From contig NZ_FONY01000027.1 of assembly GCF_900113045.1 (NCBI RefSeq), forward strand, positions 16,866 through 80,865: 64,000 bases of DNA, given 5' to 3'. Origin of the DNA: Thermoflexibacter ruber (GTDB lineage Bacteria > Bacteroidota > Bacteroidia > Cytophagales > Thermoflexibacteraceae). This document shows positions 8,288 through 16,560 of this stretch, piece after piece. The stretch's first letter is position 1. Each line of letters starts with the position of its first letter. Below the pieces are notes generated by a model. That model was given only the letters and a program-made list of their open reading frames with translations. It was not told where the DNA came from and made no database searches. A program made the translations under genes and the position numbers.

Positions 8288-11200
8288 ATGATGGCTTGGC
8301 AAATTTGGATTGATACAGGAGGTACTTTTACCGATTGCATCGCCATCGCTCCTGATGGCAAAGAACAGTATATCAAAGTATTAAGTAATGGAAGCCTGAG
8401 AGGGAAGATTTTGGAACAGGTAGCAGAAAACACTTTTAAAATTCAAATCCATTGGCAAACTACAAAAGACATTTTCCAAAATTATGAATTTCATTTATTA
8501 CAAAAAACAATCACTAATCAAGAGGAAAAGCTCATAGTTGAGCAGATAGATATTGAAAATCAATCACTTACTCTGAACAAAGGATTTTCTATTGGAAAAA
8601 ACAAAATTCCCTTAGATTTTGCTATTACGGCAAATGAAGAAGCCCCTATTTTATCCGCAAGAATTGCTACACAAACTTCTCTTTATCAAGCACTCCCCCC
8701 TATACAGATGCGACTTGGCTCTACCAAAGGAACGAATGCACTTTTGGAAAGGAAAGGAGCAAAAGTTACTTTGCTGATAACCAAAGGATTCAAAGATTTA
8801 TTAAAAATTGGTACGCAACAACGCCCCCACCTTTTTGCCTTAAATATTGTCAAACCCGCTCCTTTGTACGAAAATGTGATAGAGGTAGAAGAACGCTTGG
8901 ATAGCAAAGGAAATATTTTAATACACTTGACTGATAGCGAAATAGATAGAATAATAAAAACGCTCCAAACTCAGCAAGTCGAAACCATTGCAATTGCACT
9001 TTTGCATAGCTATCTCAACCCAAGTCATGAGCATTTGCTCAAAGAAAGATTGGAAAAAGAAGGTTTTAGCTTTGTTTCCCTTTCCTCAGACTTAGCCAAT
9101 GCCATCAAAATTTTGCCAAGAGCGCAAACAGCAGTAGTCAATGCCTATCTTACACCTGTAATTCATCATTATCTTACTTCTATAAAAAATACAATTTTTC
9201 TTCCCACCCAAAATATCTCTTTAGATGCAAAAAACTCTCTTAAAGTCATGACAAGTGCGGGAGGCTTGGTAGAAGCAGATTTTTTTAATCCTAAAGACAG
9301 CCTGCTCAGCGGTCCCGCAGGTGGAATCATTGGGGCAGTAGAAACAGCTAAATACGCAGGGTTTCAACAAATAATTACCTTTGACATGGGAGGCACAAGC
9401 ACCGATGTTGCTCGCTATGATGGTAGTTTTGACTACCAATTTGAAACAAAAATAAATGATATACAAATACTTAGCCCAAGTTTAGCCATAGAAACTGTAG
9501 CCGCAGGAGGTGGCTCACTCTGTCAGTTTGATGGCTTTAAACTTACGGTAGGTCCCGAGAGTGTAGGGGCGAATCCCGGTCCCGCTTGCTACGGTATTGG
9601 GAAGCAATTGGCAATTACTGACGTAAATTTGCTCTTAGGGCGATTGCTTCCTGACAATTTTAATATTCCTATTGATAAAAAATATGCCCAAGTAGCTCTT
9701 GAAAAAGTACAAAAACAAGTCTATGAAAGTACAGGCAATTTACTGAAACAAACAGAAATCTTAGAGGGATTTGTGCAAATTGCCAATGAGAAAATGGCAG
9801 AGGCTATCCGCAAAATTTCTGTCAGCAAGGGCTACAATCCAGAGGACTATGCCTTGCTTGCCTTTGGGGGGGCAGGGGGACAGCACGCCTGCGGGGTAGC
9901 GAATTTGCTCAATATCAAGCAAATTATTATTCCTTACAAGGCAGGCTTGCTCAGTGCCTTTGGCATGGGCATGGCACAAATAGAACGCTTTGCTTCTTTG
10001 CAAGTACTCCAACTTTTGCAAGATTTTGAAAGCCAATTAAGCCTGACTATTCAACAGTTAGCAGACAAAGCACTCCAAGACCTTCATAAGGAAGGTTTTG
10101 ATAAAACACAAATTGGAATTAAAAATATTTACCTCTACCTGCGTTTCAAAGGGCAAGATAGTACTATTGAGGTTGATGTATCTAAGCATGAAACTATTAC
10201 TGCCCAAACCATCAAAAATAGCTTTCAAAAAAAATACGAAAAAATCTATGGTCATTGGGTAGGAGATATACAAGCCATTGAAATAGAATCTATTAAAGTG
10301 ATTGGAGCTACTTTGAAACAGGAAAGTCAAAACCAAAGTTTTTCTAAAAATACTCCTGTTTATTTTCCTGAAAGTGAGCAAATTACACAAACCTATTGTA
10401 GAGGAAGTTTTCAAGATACGCCTGTTTTTGTGTGGGAAAAACTACAAACAGGAGCAAGTATCAAAGGAACAGCAATTTTACTTTCTCAGAATAGTACTAT
10501 TTTCATAGAGCCTAATTGGGAACTGACCATAGACGAAGCAAATAATGCGGTATTGAGATTAAGTGAAAATATCGTTGTTGGAGAAACTGATAACACCCAA
10601 ATAGAGGAAAATGATAGTTTGAAAGCGATTGATTTGGAGTTATTTACCAATCGCTTTGTCAATATTGCAGAGGAAATGGGGGCTTTGCTGCAGCGTACTT
10701 CTTTTTCGGTCAATGTCAAAGAACGCTTGGATTTTTCTTGTGCGGTATTAGATGCTCAAGGCGAACTCATTGTGAATGCACCTCATATTCCTGTACATTT
10801 GGGAAGTTTGGGAATCTGCGTAAGAACTTTGAAAAGTACAATTCAGATGCAAGAAGGTGATGTCATCATTACCAATCACCCTAAGTTTGGAGGCTCGCAT
10901 CTCCCTGATATTACCTTAATTGCACCTGTATTTTATGATAATCAATTAGTTGGCTATGTGGCGAATAGAGCGCACCATGCGGAGATAGGCGGGAAACGCC
11001 CTGGTTCTATGCCTCCCAATGCTACCTCTTTGGCAGAGGAAGGAGTAGTAATTTCGCCTACTTACTTAATTAAAAACTTTGAGCCTCAATGGGATAGCAT
11101 AAAAAATATCTTGCTTTCTGCTCCTTTCCCTACCAGAGCTATCCACGAAAACTTAGCGGACTTAAACGGGGCTTTGGCTTCTATCAAAGCTGGGATAGAT

Positions 11201-12217
11201 GCCTTACAAGCACTTTGTCAAAAGTTTGGTATAGAAAAAATACAATTTTATATGCAAGCCCTGAAAGACCATGCTTTTCAAAGTTTGCAAAAAAGTTTGG
11301 ACAATTTTACTGCTCTGAAAACTCCTGCAGTAGCCCTATTTAGTGGTTTTGTATCAAGGAATGTTTTGCTTTCTGCTACTGAAAACTTAGACGATGGAAC
11401 AAAACTTTGTGTGCAGTTAGATATCAGCCAAGATGAAGACGATGAGTATATGGTGCTTATTGATTTTCGTGGCACATCTGTAACTCATCAAGGGAACTTG
11501 AACGCTACCCCAGCGATTGTCAATAGTGCAGTGATTTATGTGTTGCGTCTGCTTTTAGATGCTGATATTCCTCTCAATGAGGGAATTATGAAGAAAGTGC
11601 AGCTTAAAATACCTAAGAATACCTTGCTGAATCCCGCTTTCCCCGATGATATTTCCCAATGCCCTGCAGTAGTAGGAGGCAATACAGAAACGAGCCAACG
11701 TTTGGTTGATACACTCTTGAAGGCTTTGGGTTTGGCGGCGTGTAGTCAAGGGACAATGAACAACTTACTCTTTGGTAATGAGCATTTTGGCTACTACGAA
11801 ACTATTTGTGGAGGTACAGGTGCGGGCGAAGGCTTCAAGGGGTGCGATGCCGTCCACCAACACATGACCAATACCAGAATCACAGATGCTGAGGTATTGG
11901 AATTACGCTATCCTGTTCGTTTAGAGCGATTTGCCATAAGAGAAAACTCAGGAGGCAAAGGAAAGTGGCAAGGAGGCAATGGCATAATTAGAGAACTTAC
12001 TTTTTTGGAAAATGTATCTTTAAGTGTACTCACTCAGCATAGAAAAGTTGCTCCTTACGGTTTGGAGGGTGGAAAAAACGGACAAGTAGGCAAGCAATAT
12101 GTCATTTGCAAAGACGGAACGGTAGAAACTTTGAAAGGTTTGGACAAGAGAGAAATGGAGGCAGGGGATAAGATAATTATAGAAACGCCTGGTGGAGGAG
12201 GTTTTGGGGTAAAATAA
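8288..12217 (+). CDS. 5-oxoprolinase (ATP-hydrolysing), fused HyuA-HyuB type
   Basis: 1309 residues, the usual size of eukaryote-like 5-oxoprolinases that convert 5-oxoproline plus ATP to glutamate. The HyuA half opens with WIDTGGTFTDCI near residue 6 and has a second nucleotide-binding signature, FDMGGTSTDVARYDG, near residue 364, then TVAAGGGSLCQFDG and LAFGGAGGQHACGVA. The HyuB half starts near 782 (DLELFTNRFVNIAEEMG) and has HAEIGGKRPGSMPP and the glycine-rich ending ETPGGGGFG. Two ATGs in a row (8288, 8291) are equally possible starts. Hydantoinase-type substrates are an alternative, but the single-chain A-B fusion favours oxoprolinase. Confidence 0.85.
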   Translation: MMAWQIWIDTGGTFTDCIAIAPDGKEQYIKVLSNGSLRGKILEQVAENTFKIQIHWQTTKDIFQNYEFHLLQKTITNQEEKLIVEQIDIENQSLTLNKGFSIGKNKIPLDFAITANEEAPILSARIATQTSLYQALPPIQMRLGSTKGTNALLERKGAKVTLLITKGFKDLLKIGTQQRPHLFALNIVKPAPLYENVIEVEERLDSKGNILIHLTDSEIDRIIKTLQTQQVETIAIALLHSYLNPSHEHLLKERLEKEGFSFVSLSSDLANAIKILPRAQTAVVNAYLTPVIHHYLTSIKNTIFLPTQNISLDAKNSLKVMTSAGGLVEADFFNPKDSLLSGPAGGIIGAVETAKYAGFQQIITFDMGGTSTDVARYDGSFDYQFETKINDIQILSPSLAIETVAAGGGSLCQFDGFKLTVGPESVGANPGPACYGIGKQLAITDVNLLLGRLLPDNFNIPIDKKYAQVALEKVQKQVYESTGNLLKQTEILEGFVQIANEKMAEAIRKISVSKGYNPEDYALLAFGGAGGQHACGVANLLNIKQIIIPYKAGLLSAFGMGMAQIERFASLQVLQLLQDFESQLSLTIQQLADKALQDLHKEGFDKTQIGIKNIYLYLRFKGQDSTIEVDVSKHETITAQTIKNSFQKKYEKIYGHWVGDIQAIEIESIKVIGATLKQESQNQSFSKNTPVYFPESEQITQTYCRGSFQDTPVFVWEKLQTGASIKGTAILLSQNSTIFIEPNWELTIDEANNAVLRLSENIVVGETDNTQIEENDSLKAIDLELFTNRFVNIAEEMGALLQRTSFSVNVKERLDFSCAVLDAQGELIVNAPHIPVHLGSLGICVRTLKSTIQMQEGDVIITNHPKFGGSHLPDITLIAPVFYDNQLVGYVANRAHHAEIGGKRPGSMPPNATSLAEEGVVISPTYLIKNFEPQWDSIKNILLSAPFPTRAIHENLADLNGALASIKAGIDALQALCQKFGIEKIQFYMQALKDHAFQSLQKSLDNFTALKTPAVALFSGFVSRNVLLSATENLDDGTKLCVQLDISQDEDDEYMVLIDFRGTSVTHQGNLNATPAIVNSAVIYVLRLLLDADIPLNEGIMKKVQLKIPKNTLLNPAFPDDISQCPAVVGGNTETSQRLVDTLLKALGLAACSQGTMNNLLFGNEHFGYYETICGGTGAGEGFKGCDAVHQHMTNTRITDAEVLELRYPVRLERFAIRENSGGKGKWQGGNGIIRELTFLENVSLSVLTQHRKVAPYGLEGGKNGQVGKQYVICKDGTVETLKGLDKREMEAGDKIIIETPGGGGFGVK

Positions 12218-12272
12218 GCAAACCCACAATAAAAATAGACTCTTTAGGGATTAATTTTTAAAAATTATGCAG

Positions 12273-12287
12273 TATGTTTGCAACATA
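12273..12287 (+). promoter_or_regulatory. arsR promoter -7 element overlapped by a dyad (candidate ArsR operator)
   Basis: TATGTTTG (12273-12280) fits TAnnTTTG, with TTA at 12251-12253 as a -33 element and a 19-base spacer. TATGTT (12273-12278) and AACATA (12282-12287) form a perfect dyad around a three-base centre, covering the -7 element. A repressor bound here would block the polymerase. The ATG is at 12298, so the leader is very short. Confidence 0.45.
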
Positions 12288-12297
12288 TTTATAACTT

Positions 12298-12633
12298 ATG
12301 CAAGCAAAGATAAATAATTTTAGTAGAGAACAGCAAACCCTCTCGCAGTTTGCTAAATTGATTTCTCACCCCGCAAGGATAGCTATTGTCCAACTTTTAG
12401 CGGAAAAAAAAACGTGTATTTCAGGAGATATTTCTAAGGAAATACCTCAACTCAATAGAGTTACTATTTCTCAGCATTTGCAGGAGTTGAAAAATTTTGG
12501 CTTAATCAAAGGAGAGATTGAGGGAGTAAAAGTAAATTATTGTATTGATAATGAGAAACTTATAGAGTATCAAACGCTATTTCACTCTTTTTTCAAACAA
12601 ATTATTTCAAATATTCAAAATCATTGTTGCTAA
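12298..12633 (+). CDS. arsR: ArsR-family winged-helix repressor
   Basis: 111 residues, typical ArsR length. A winged helix-turn-helix spans about 15-95: AKLISHPARIAIVQLLAE, then the recognition-helix region LNRVTISQHLQELKNFGLIK and a short wing (GEIEGVKVNYCID). Cysteines at the end (NHCC) and one near residue 40 (KTCIS) could coordinate arsenite or another thiophilic metal, but the classical ELCVCD motif is absent. The stop codon overlaps the start of the arsC-like gene (TAATG at 12631-12635), indicating translational coupling. It likely represses its own operon by binding the dyad at 12273-12287. Confidence 0.85.
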   Translation: MQAKINNFSREQQTLSQFAKLISHPARIAIVQLLAEKKTCISGDISKEIPQLNRVTISQHLQELKNFGLIKGEIEGVKVNYCIDNEKLIEYQTLFHSFFKQIISNIQNHCC

Positions 12634-13340
12634 TGAAAACTTTATTTATCACACTCATTTTAATTGCTTATACTATGAACACGGAAACCAAACTTTTCCC
12701 AGAGTTGGAAGCCTATTGTAAAACCTTAGAAGGCGAATTTTCTCGGATTTCAGAGGAAAGGAAGGAAAATTTGAAAAAAATTGCAGGATTTATTGGTGAA
12801 AAGTATAAAAAAGGAGAAACCGTAAACCTAACTTTCATCTGTACGCACAACTCTCGCCGTAGCCAATTTGGGCAAGTTTGGGCAAAAATAGCCGCAGGAT
12901 ATTATGGATTTGACCTGAGCAGAATCCAAACTTACTCTGGGGGAACAGAAGCTACCGCTTGCAATCCCCGTACCGTAGCCGCTTTGCGAAGGGCAGGAGT
13001 AAAAATAGAGGAAGTTCATCAACTTTCTGCCCCAGTTACAGTAGCTAACAACCCTCGCTATGAAGTTCGTTTTGCAGAAAAAATTTCTCCATTTTTCCTA
13101 TTTTCAAAGAAATATGATGACGAGCAGAATCCGCAGAAAAACTACGGGGCTATTTTGGTCTGTTCGCAAGCAGATGAAGCCTGCCCTATTGTTTTTGGAG
13201 CAGAGATACGCATTTACAACGGCTATGAAGACCCCAAAAGGTCAGACGGAACAGCAGAGGAAGGTAAAGTTTATGATGAAACTTGCAGACTTATAGCCCG
13301 AGAATTATTTTATGTATTTTATCTTTGTAAAGCTACTTAG
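12633..13340 (+). CDS. arsC: Low-molecular-weight phosphatase-fold arsenate reductase-like protein
   Basis: The P-loop CTHNSRRSQ fits the CX5R(S/T) signature of tyrosine phosphatase-fold arsenate reductases that turn arsenate into arsenite. Conserved features follow: GQVWAKIAAGYYGF, TYSGGTEATACNPRTVAALR and late VCSQADEACPI. The ATG at 12633 overlaps the arsR stop; it would give a hydrophobic leader (MKTLFITLILIAYT). A second ATG at 12675 (MNTETKLFPELEAYC) fits the soluble form of the family better, so either start is possible; an upstream TTG at 12624 is less likely. Paired with arsR in one operon. The reductant (thioredoxin or other) cannot be read from the sequence. Confidence 0.8.
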   Translation: MKTLFITLILIAYTMNTETKLFPELEAYCKTLEGEFSRISEERKENLKKIAGFIGEKYKKGETVNLTFICTHNSRRSQFGQVWAKIAAGYYGFDLSRIQTYSGGTEATACNPRTVAALRRAGVKIEEVHQLSAPVTVANNPRYEVRFAEKISPFFLFSKKYDDEQNPQKNYGAILVCSQADEACPIVFGAEIRIYNGYEDPKRSDGTAEEGKVYDETCRLIARELFYVFYLCKAT

Positions 13341-13394
13341 GAATTAATTTTCTAAATTGCACTTATTTAGATACAATACATAAATATAGTAAAT

Positions 13395-15110
13395 ATGGGA
13401 ATACTTGGAACAGCAAAGCAAAAAATGACTTATGATGCCATAGTAATAGGTTCTGGCATCAGTGGCGGTTGGGCGGCAAAAGAACTCTGCGAAAAAGGCT
13501 TGAAAACCTTAGTCTTAGAGAGAGGAAGAATGGTCAAACATCGCGAAGATTATCCTACAGCCATGAAACACCCTTGGGAATTGGACAATAGGGGACAGAC
13601 TACCGCCCAATTCAAAGCAGAAAACCCTATTGCAAGTAGGTGCTATGCCTTAGATACAGCTACTCAACACTTTTTCGTCAAAGATAAAGACCACCCCTAT
13701 ATCCAAGAAAAGCCTTTTGACTGGATTAGAGGCTATCAAGTGGGAGGAAAATCTTTGCTTTGGGCAAGGCAGGTACAGCGATGGAGTAAGTTTGATTTTG
13801 AGGCACCTGCACGAGATGGCTTTGCTATTCCTTGGCCTATTACTTATGACGATTTGGCACCTTGGTACAGCTATGTAGAGAAGTTTGCAGGCATTTCTGG
13901 TAACAAAGATGGTTTAGAAAATCTACCTGATGGAGAGTTTCTGCCTCCTTTTGAGATGAATTGCTTAGAGAAGGAGATGCAAAAAAGTATCATGAAAAAC
14001 TACAAAGACCGTCCTGTTATCATTGGTCGCTGCGCTCACCTGACTAAACCTCAAGCCCATCACCTCCAATTAGGGCGTGGGCAGTGCATGGCTCGACATC
14101 TTTGCTATCGAGGGTGTCCTTATGGAGCATATTTTAGCTCCAACTCTGCGAGCTTACCTGCGGCGGAGAGAACGGGAAACTTAACCCTTCGCCCTGATTC
14201 TGTGGTTCATTCTATTATTTACGATGAGCAGAAGCAAAAAGCAGTAGGTGTAAGAGTCATAGATGCCAATACCAAAGAATCCGCAGAATACTATGCCAAC
14301 ATCATTTTTGTCAATGCCGCCTGCCTCAATACCAATTTAATTTTGCTTAACTCTACTTCTAATCGCTTTCCTAATGGCTTAGGAAATGACAATGGCTTAC
14401 TTGGCAAATACATTGCTTTTCATAATTATAGAGGCTCATTGACGGCGAGTTACGAAGGCTTAAAAGATAGCATAGACTATGGTCGCCGTCCTACTATGTG
14501 TTTTATGCCTTCGTTCAGGAATTTGCGCAAGCAAGAAATGGATTTTATGCGTGGGTATATGGTGGCATTCTCAGCAAATCGCGGGAATAACTGGGGCAGT
14601 GGGAACTGGAAAGAAGGCTTTGGGGCGGAATGGAAAGATAGCCTTTCTGGATTTTCTGATTGGAGCGTGTATATGATGATGCAAGGTGAAACTATCCCTA
14701 AGGAAAGCAACCATGTTCGTCTAAGCACTGACCAAAAAGACCAATGGGGGATTCCTCTGTTGATTACTTCAGTGGGCTACGATGAGAATGATGAAAAGAT
14801 GCTACAAGATTTCTTGACTCAAGGTGCGGAGATGTTAGAAAGTGCAGGTTGTAAAAATATTAGTCCTCGCGATTCTGGGCAAGCGCCGGGTTTGGACATA
14901 CACGAAATGGGGGGAGTACGCATGGGCAAAGACCCTAAAACTTCTCTCTTGAATAAGTGGAATCAGTTGCACGCTTGCAAAAATGTATTTGTAACCGATG
15001 GAGCTTGCATGGTTTCTACAGGCATACAAAATCCTTCGCTGACTTTCATGGCTTTGACGGCAAGAGCGGCAAATTATGCAGTAGAAGAGTTAAAAAGAGG
15101 GAATTTGTAA
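13395..15110 (+). CDS. GMC-family FAD-dependent oxidoreductase
   Basis: 571 residues. The dinucleotide-binding GSGISGGWAAKEL sits at about 19-31, followed by LVLERG. The C-terminal GMC domain shows DIHEMGGVRMG with the expected active-site His, and TDGACMVSTGIQNPSLT with the conserved Asn-Pro. Family members oxidise the hydroxyl groups of sugars or alcohols; Bacteroidota versions often act with a small gluconate 2-dehydrogenase subunit 3 carrying a Tat signal, but no such gene is adjacent. A second in-frame ATG at 13425 (MTYDAIVIGSG) is a possible shorter start. No signal peptide is visible. Confidence 0.8.
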   Translation: MGILGTAKQKMTYDAIVIGSGISGGWAAKELCEKGLKTLVLERGRMVKHREDYPTAMKHPWELDNRGQTTAQFKAENPIASRCYALDTATQHFFVKDKDHPYIQEKPFDWIRGYQVGGKSLLWARQVQRWSKFDFEAPARDGFAIPWPITYDDLAPWYSYVEKFAGISGNKDGLENLPDGEFLPPFEMNCLEKEMQKSIMKNYKDRPVIIGRCAHLTKPQAHHLQLGRGQCMARHLCYRGCPYGAYFSSNSASLPAAERTGNLTLRPDSVVHSIIYDEQKQKAVGVRVIDANTKESAEYYANIIFVNAACLNTNLILLNSTSNRFPNGLGNDNGLLGKYIAFHNYRGSLTASYEGLKDSIDYGRRPTMCFMPSFRNLRKQEMDFMRGYMVAFSANRGNNWGSGNWKEGFGAEWKDSLSGFSDWSVYMMMQGETIPKESNHVRLSTDQKDQWGIPLLITSVGYDENDEKMLQDFLTQGAEMLESAGCKNISPRDSGQAPGLDIHEMGGVRMGKDPKTSLLNKWNQLHACKNVFVTDGACMVSTGIQNPSLTFMALTARAANYAVEELKRGNL

Positions 15111-15132
15111 AAGTTTAACCGAAGTATTTTGA

Positions 15133-15170
15133 AATAAAAGCCCATGTTTTTACAACTATGGGCTTTTATT
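15133..15170. terminator. Bidirectional terminator between the GMC gene and gmk
   Basis: Perfect 13-base arms AATAAAAGCCCAT (15133-15145) and ATGGGCTTTTATT (15158-15170), 12-base loop, T-rich in both directions. It serves the two convergent genes; the right arm touches the gmk stop codon. Confidence 0.8.
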
Positions 15171-15745
15171 TATAAGGTATTGTTTTTGAAATCATTATAT
15201 AGTTTTTGTGCTTTGGTTAAGGCTTCTTCTAAATTATCGTTTTCTATTACTACATCGAAAAGTTTTTCGTACATGAGTTCTTTGACTGCTTTGGCGATGC
15301 GTTCTGCTCGTTTTGCTTCGGTTTCTGTATTTCTGTTATTTAGGCGTTCTTTTAGTACTTCTACTGAACTTACTTTTACAAATATAGCCAGCGCATCTTG
15401 TTGATAGAGTTTTTTAATTTTTAGTCCGCCTTCTACGTCCACATCAAAAATAAGGTTTTTTCCTTCCTTACGTAAGCGTTCTATTTCAGATTTTAGGGTG
15501 CCGTAGTAGGTGCCTTGGTAAACCTGTTCGTACTCGGCAAACTCGTTATTCTTAATTTTTTCCTCGAATTCTTCTTTGGAAAGAAAATAATAATCTTTCC
15601 CGTCGACTTCATAAGAGCGACGCTCGCGGGTAGTGGCGGAAACAGAAAAAGCCAATTCAGGATTATTTGCTAATAAGTGTCTAACAATCGTAGTCTTACC
15701 TGCGCCAGAGGGAGCTGAAAAAATAATCAGTTTGGTATTGTCCAT
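15170..15745 (-). CDS. gmk: Guanylate kinase
   Basis: 191 residues, normal length. ATP-binding loop SAPSGAGKTT at about 10-19, then the GMP-binding features TTRERRSYEVDGKDYYFLS and EYEQVYQGTYYGTLKSEI, and FDVDVEGGLKIKKLY. It phosphorylates GMP to GDP in purine nucleotide synthesis. It begins 26 bases after the Anbu-like gene on the same strand, so the two may be cotranscribed. Its stop codon overlaps the shared terminator. Confidence 0.95.
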   Translation of the reverse strand: MDNTKLIIFSAPSGAGKTTIVRHLLANNPELAFSVSATTRERRSYEVDGKDYYFLSKEEFEEKIKNNEFAEYEQVYQGTYYGTLKSEIERLRKEGKNLIFDVDVEGGLKIKKLYQQDALAIFVKVSSVEVLKERLNNRNTETEAKRAERIAKAVKELMYEKLFDVVIENDNLEEALTKAQKLYNDFKNNTL

Positions 15746-15771
15746 ACATACTAAGAAATTATAAAATGCGG

Positions 15772-16512
15772 TTATTGGTGGTGTATCTTATGAACCTTAT
15801 CTATGATAGGGCGCATCCAATCTTCAGGCATCCGATTGATAGATTCTGTTACGCCTCTGTTCCATTCTTGGGAAATAGCTTGTAAGTCATGTTCCTCAAA
15901 ACGATGTTCAACGATGTGAAAACTATTATTTTCATAAATAATTACATCAATAGGATAGCCTACATCGTTACAACTCAAGCGAGTAGCATCAAAAGATAAA
16001 AACCCTGTTTTTAAGGCAAACTCAATGCTTGATTCATACGTTAAACTCCTGACTAAGACAGGTTTACCATAGCCATAATTACCTATGATGAAGTATGGAG
16101 AACTTTGCCCTACTTCTACCCAGTTTCCCTCAGGATAGAGCAAATACAATTTGGGTTCGGGGTCATGTTCTAACTGTCCTCCTATGATAGCGTAGAGGTT
16201 AAAAAACAAGCCTGATTCTGCCAAAGCTGCCTTGTCCTCTCTTGCTACTGCCCTGACCTGTGCGGCAATAGCATTGACCGCTTTATACATTTTATCAAAA
16301 TTGGCTGTTCCGTCTTCTATGGTTTCATTAAAGTAGGTAATCGCTTTATCTCTGACTGAGCGTAAGCCAGAGGTCATAATAAAAAGAGAATGATTATCTC
16401 TTTGATGTATAGTAACTTTGCGAGCAATAGAAAATTCGTTGCCCGAAGTAAGTCGTGTATCTGCCAGACCTACAATTCCTGATTTTACTTTGATAGCCAA
16501 ACAATATGTCAT
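15772..16512 (-). CDS. Anbu-type proteasome-related peptidase
   Basis: 246 residues. It begins MTYCLAIKVKSGIVGLADTR, so Thr2 becomes the N-terminal nucleophile once Met is removed, as in Anbu (ancestral beta subunit) proteins. Other family stretches are IMTSGLRSVRDKAITYF, YAIIGGQLEHDPEPKLYLL, GNWVEVGQSSPYFIIG and GYGKPVLVRSLTYES. Anbu assembles into open-ring or helical particles related to the 20S proteasome. It usually travels with a transglutaminase-like protease, an alpha-E (DUF403) protein and an ATP-grasp partner; none of these is next to it here. Substrate unknown. Confidence 0.85.
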   Translation of the reverse strand: MTYCLAIKVKSGIVGLADTRLTSGNEFSIARKVTIHQRDNHSLFIMTSGLRSVRDKAITYFNETIEDGTANFDKMYKAVNAIAAQVRAVAREDKAALAESGLFFNLYAIIGGQLEHDPEPKLYLLYPEGNWVEVGQSSPYFIIGNYGYGKPVLVRSLTYESSIEFALKTGFLSFDATRLSCNDVGYPIDVIIYENNSFHIVEHRFEEHDLQAISQEWNRGVTESINRMPEDWMRPIIDKVHKIHHQ

Positions 16513-16560
16513 ACTTGTCTTTTTTGATTTTGGATTTTCAAAGCTAAGGATTTTTTTAAT

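Noticed and set aside
12624..12632. TTG start upstream for the arsC-like gene
   Set aside because: The ATG at 12633 overlaps the arsR stop in the typical coupled manner, so the extra TTG codons are not needed.
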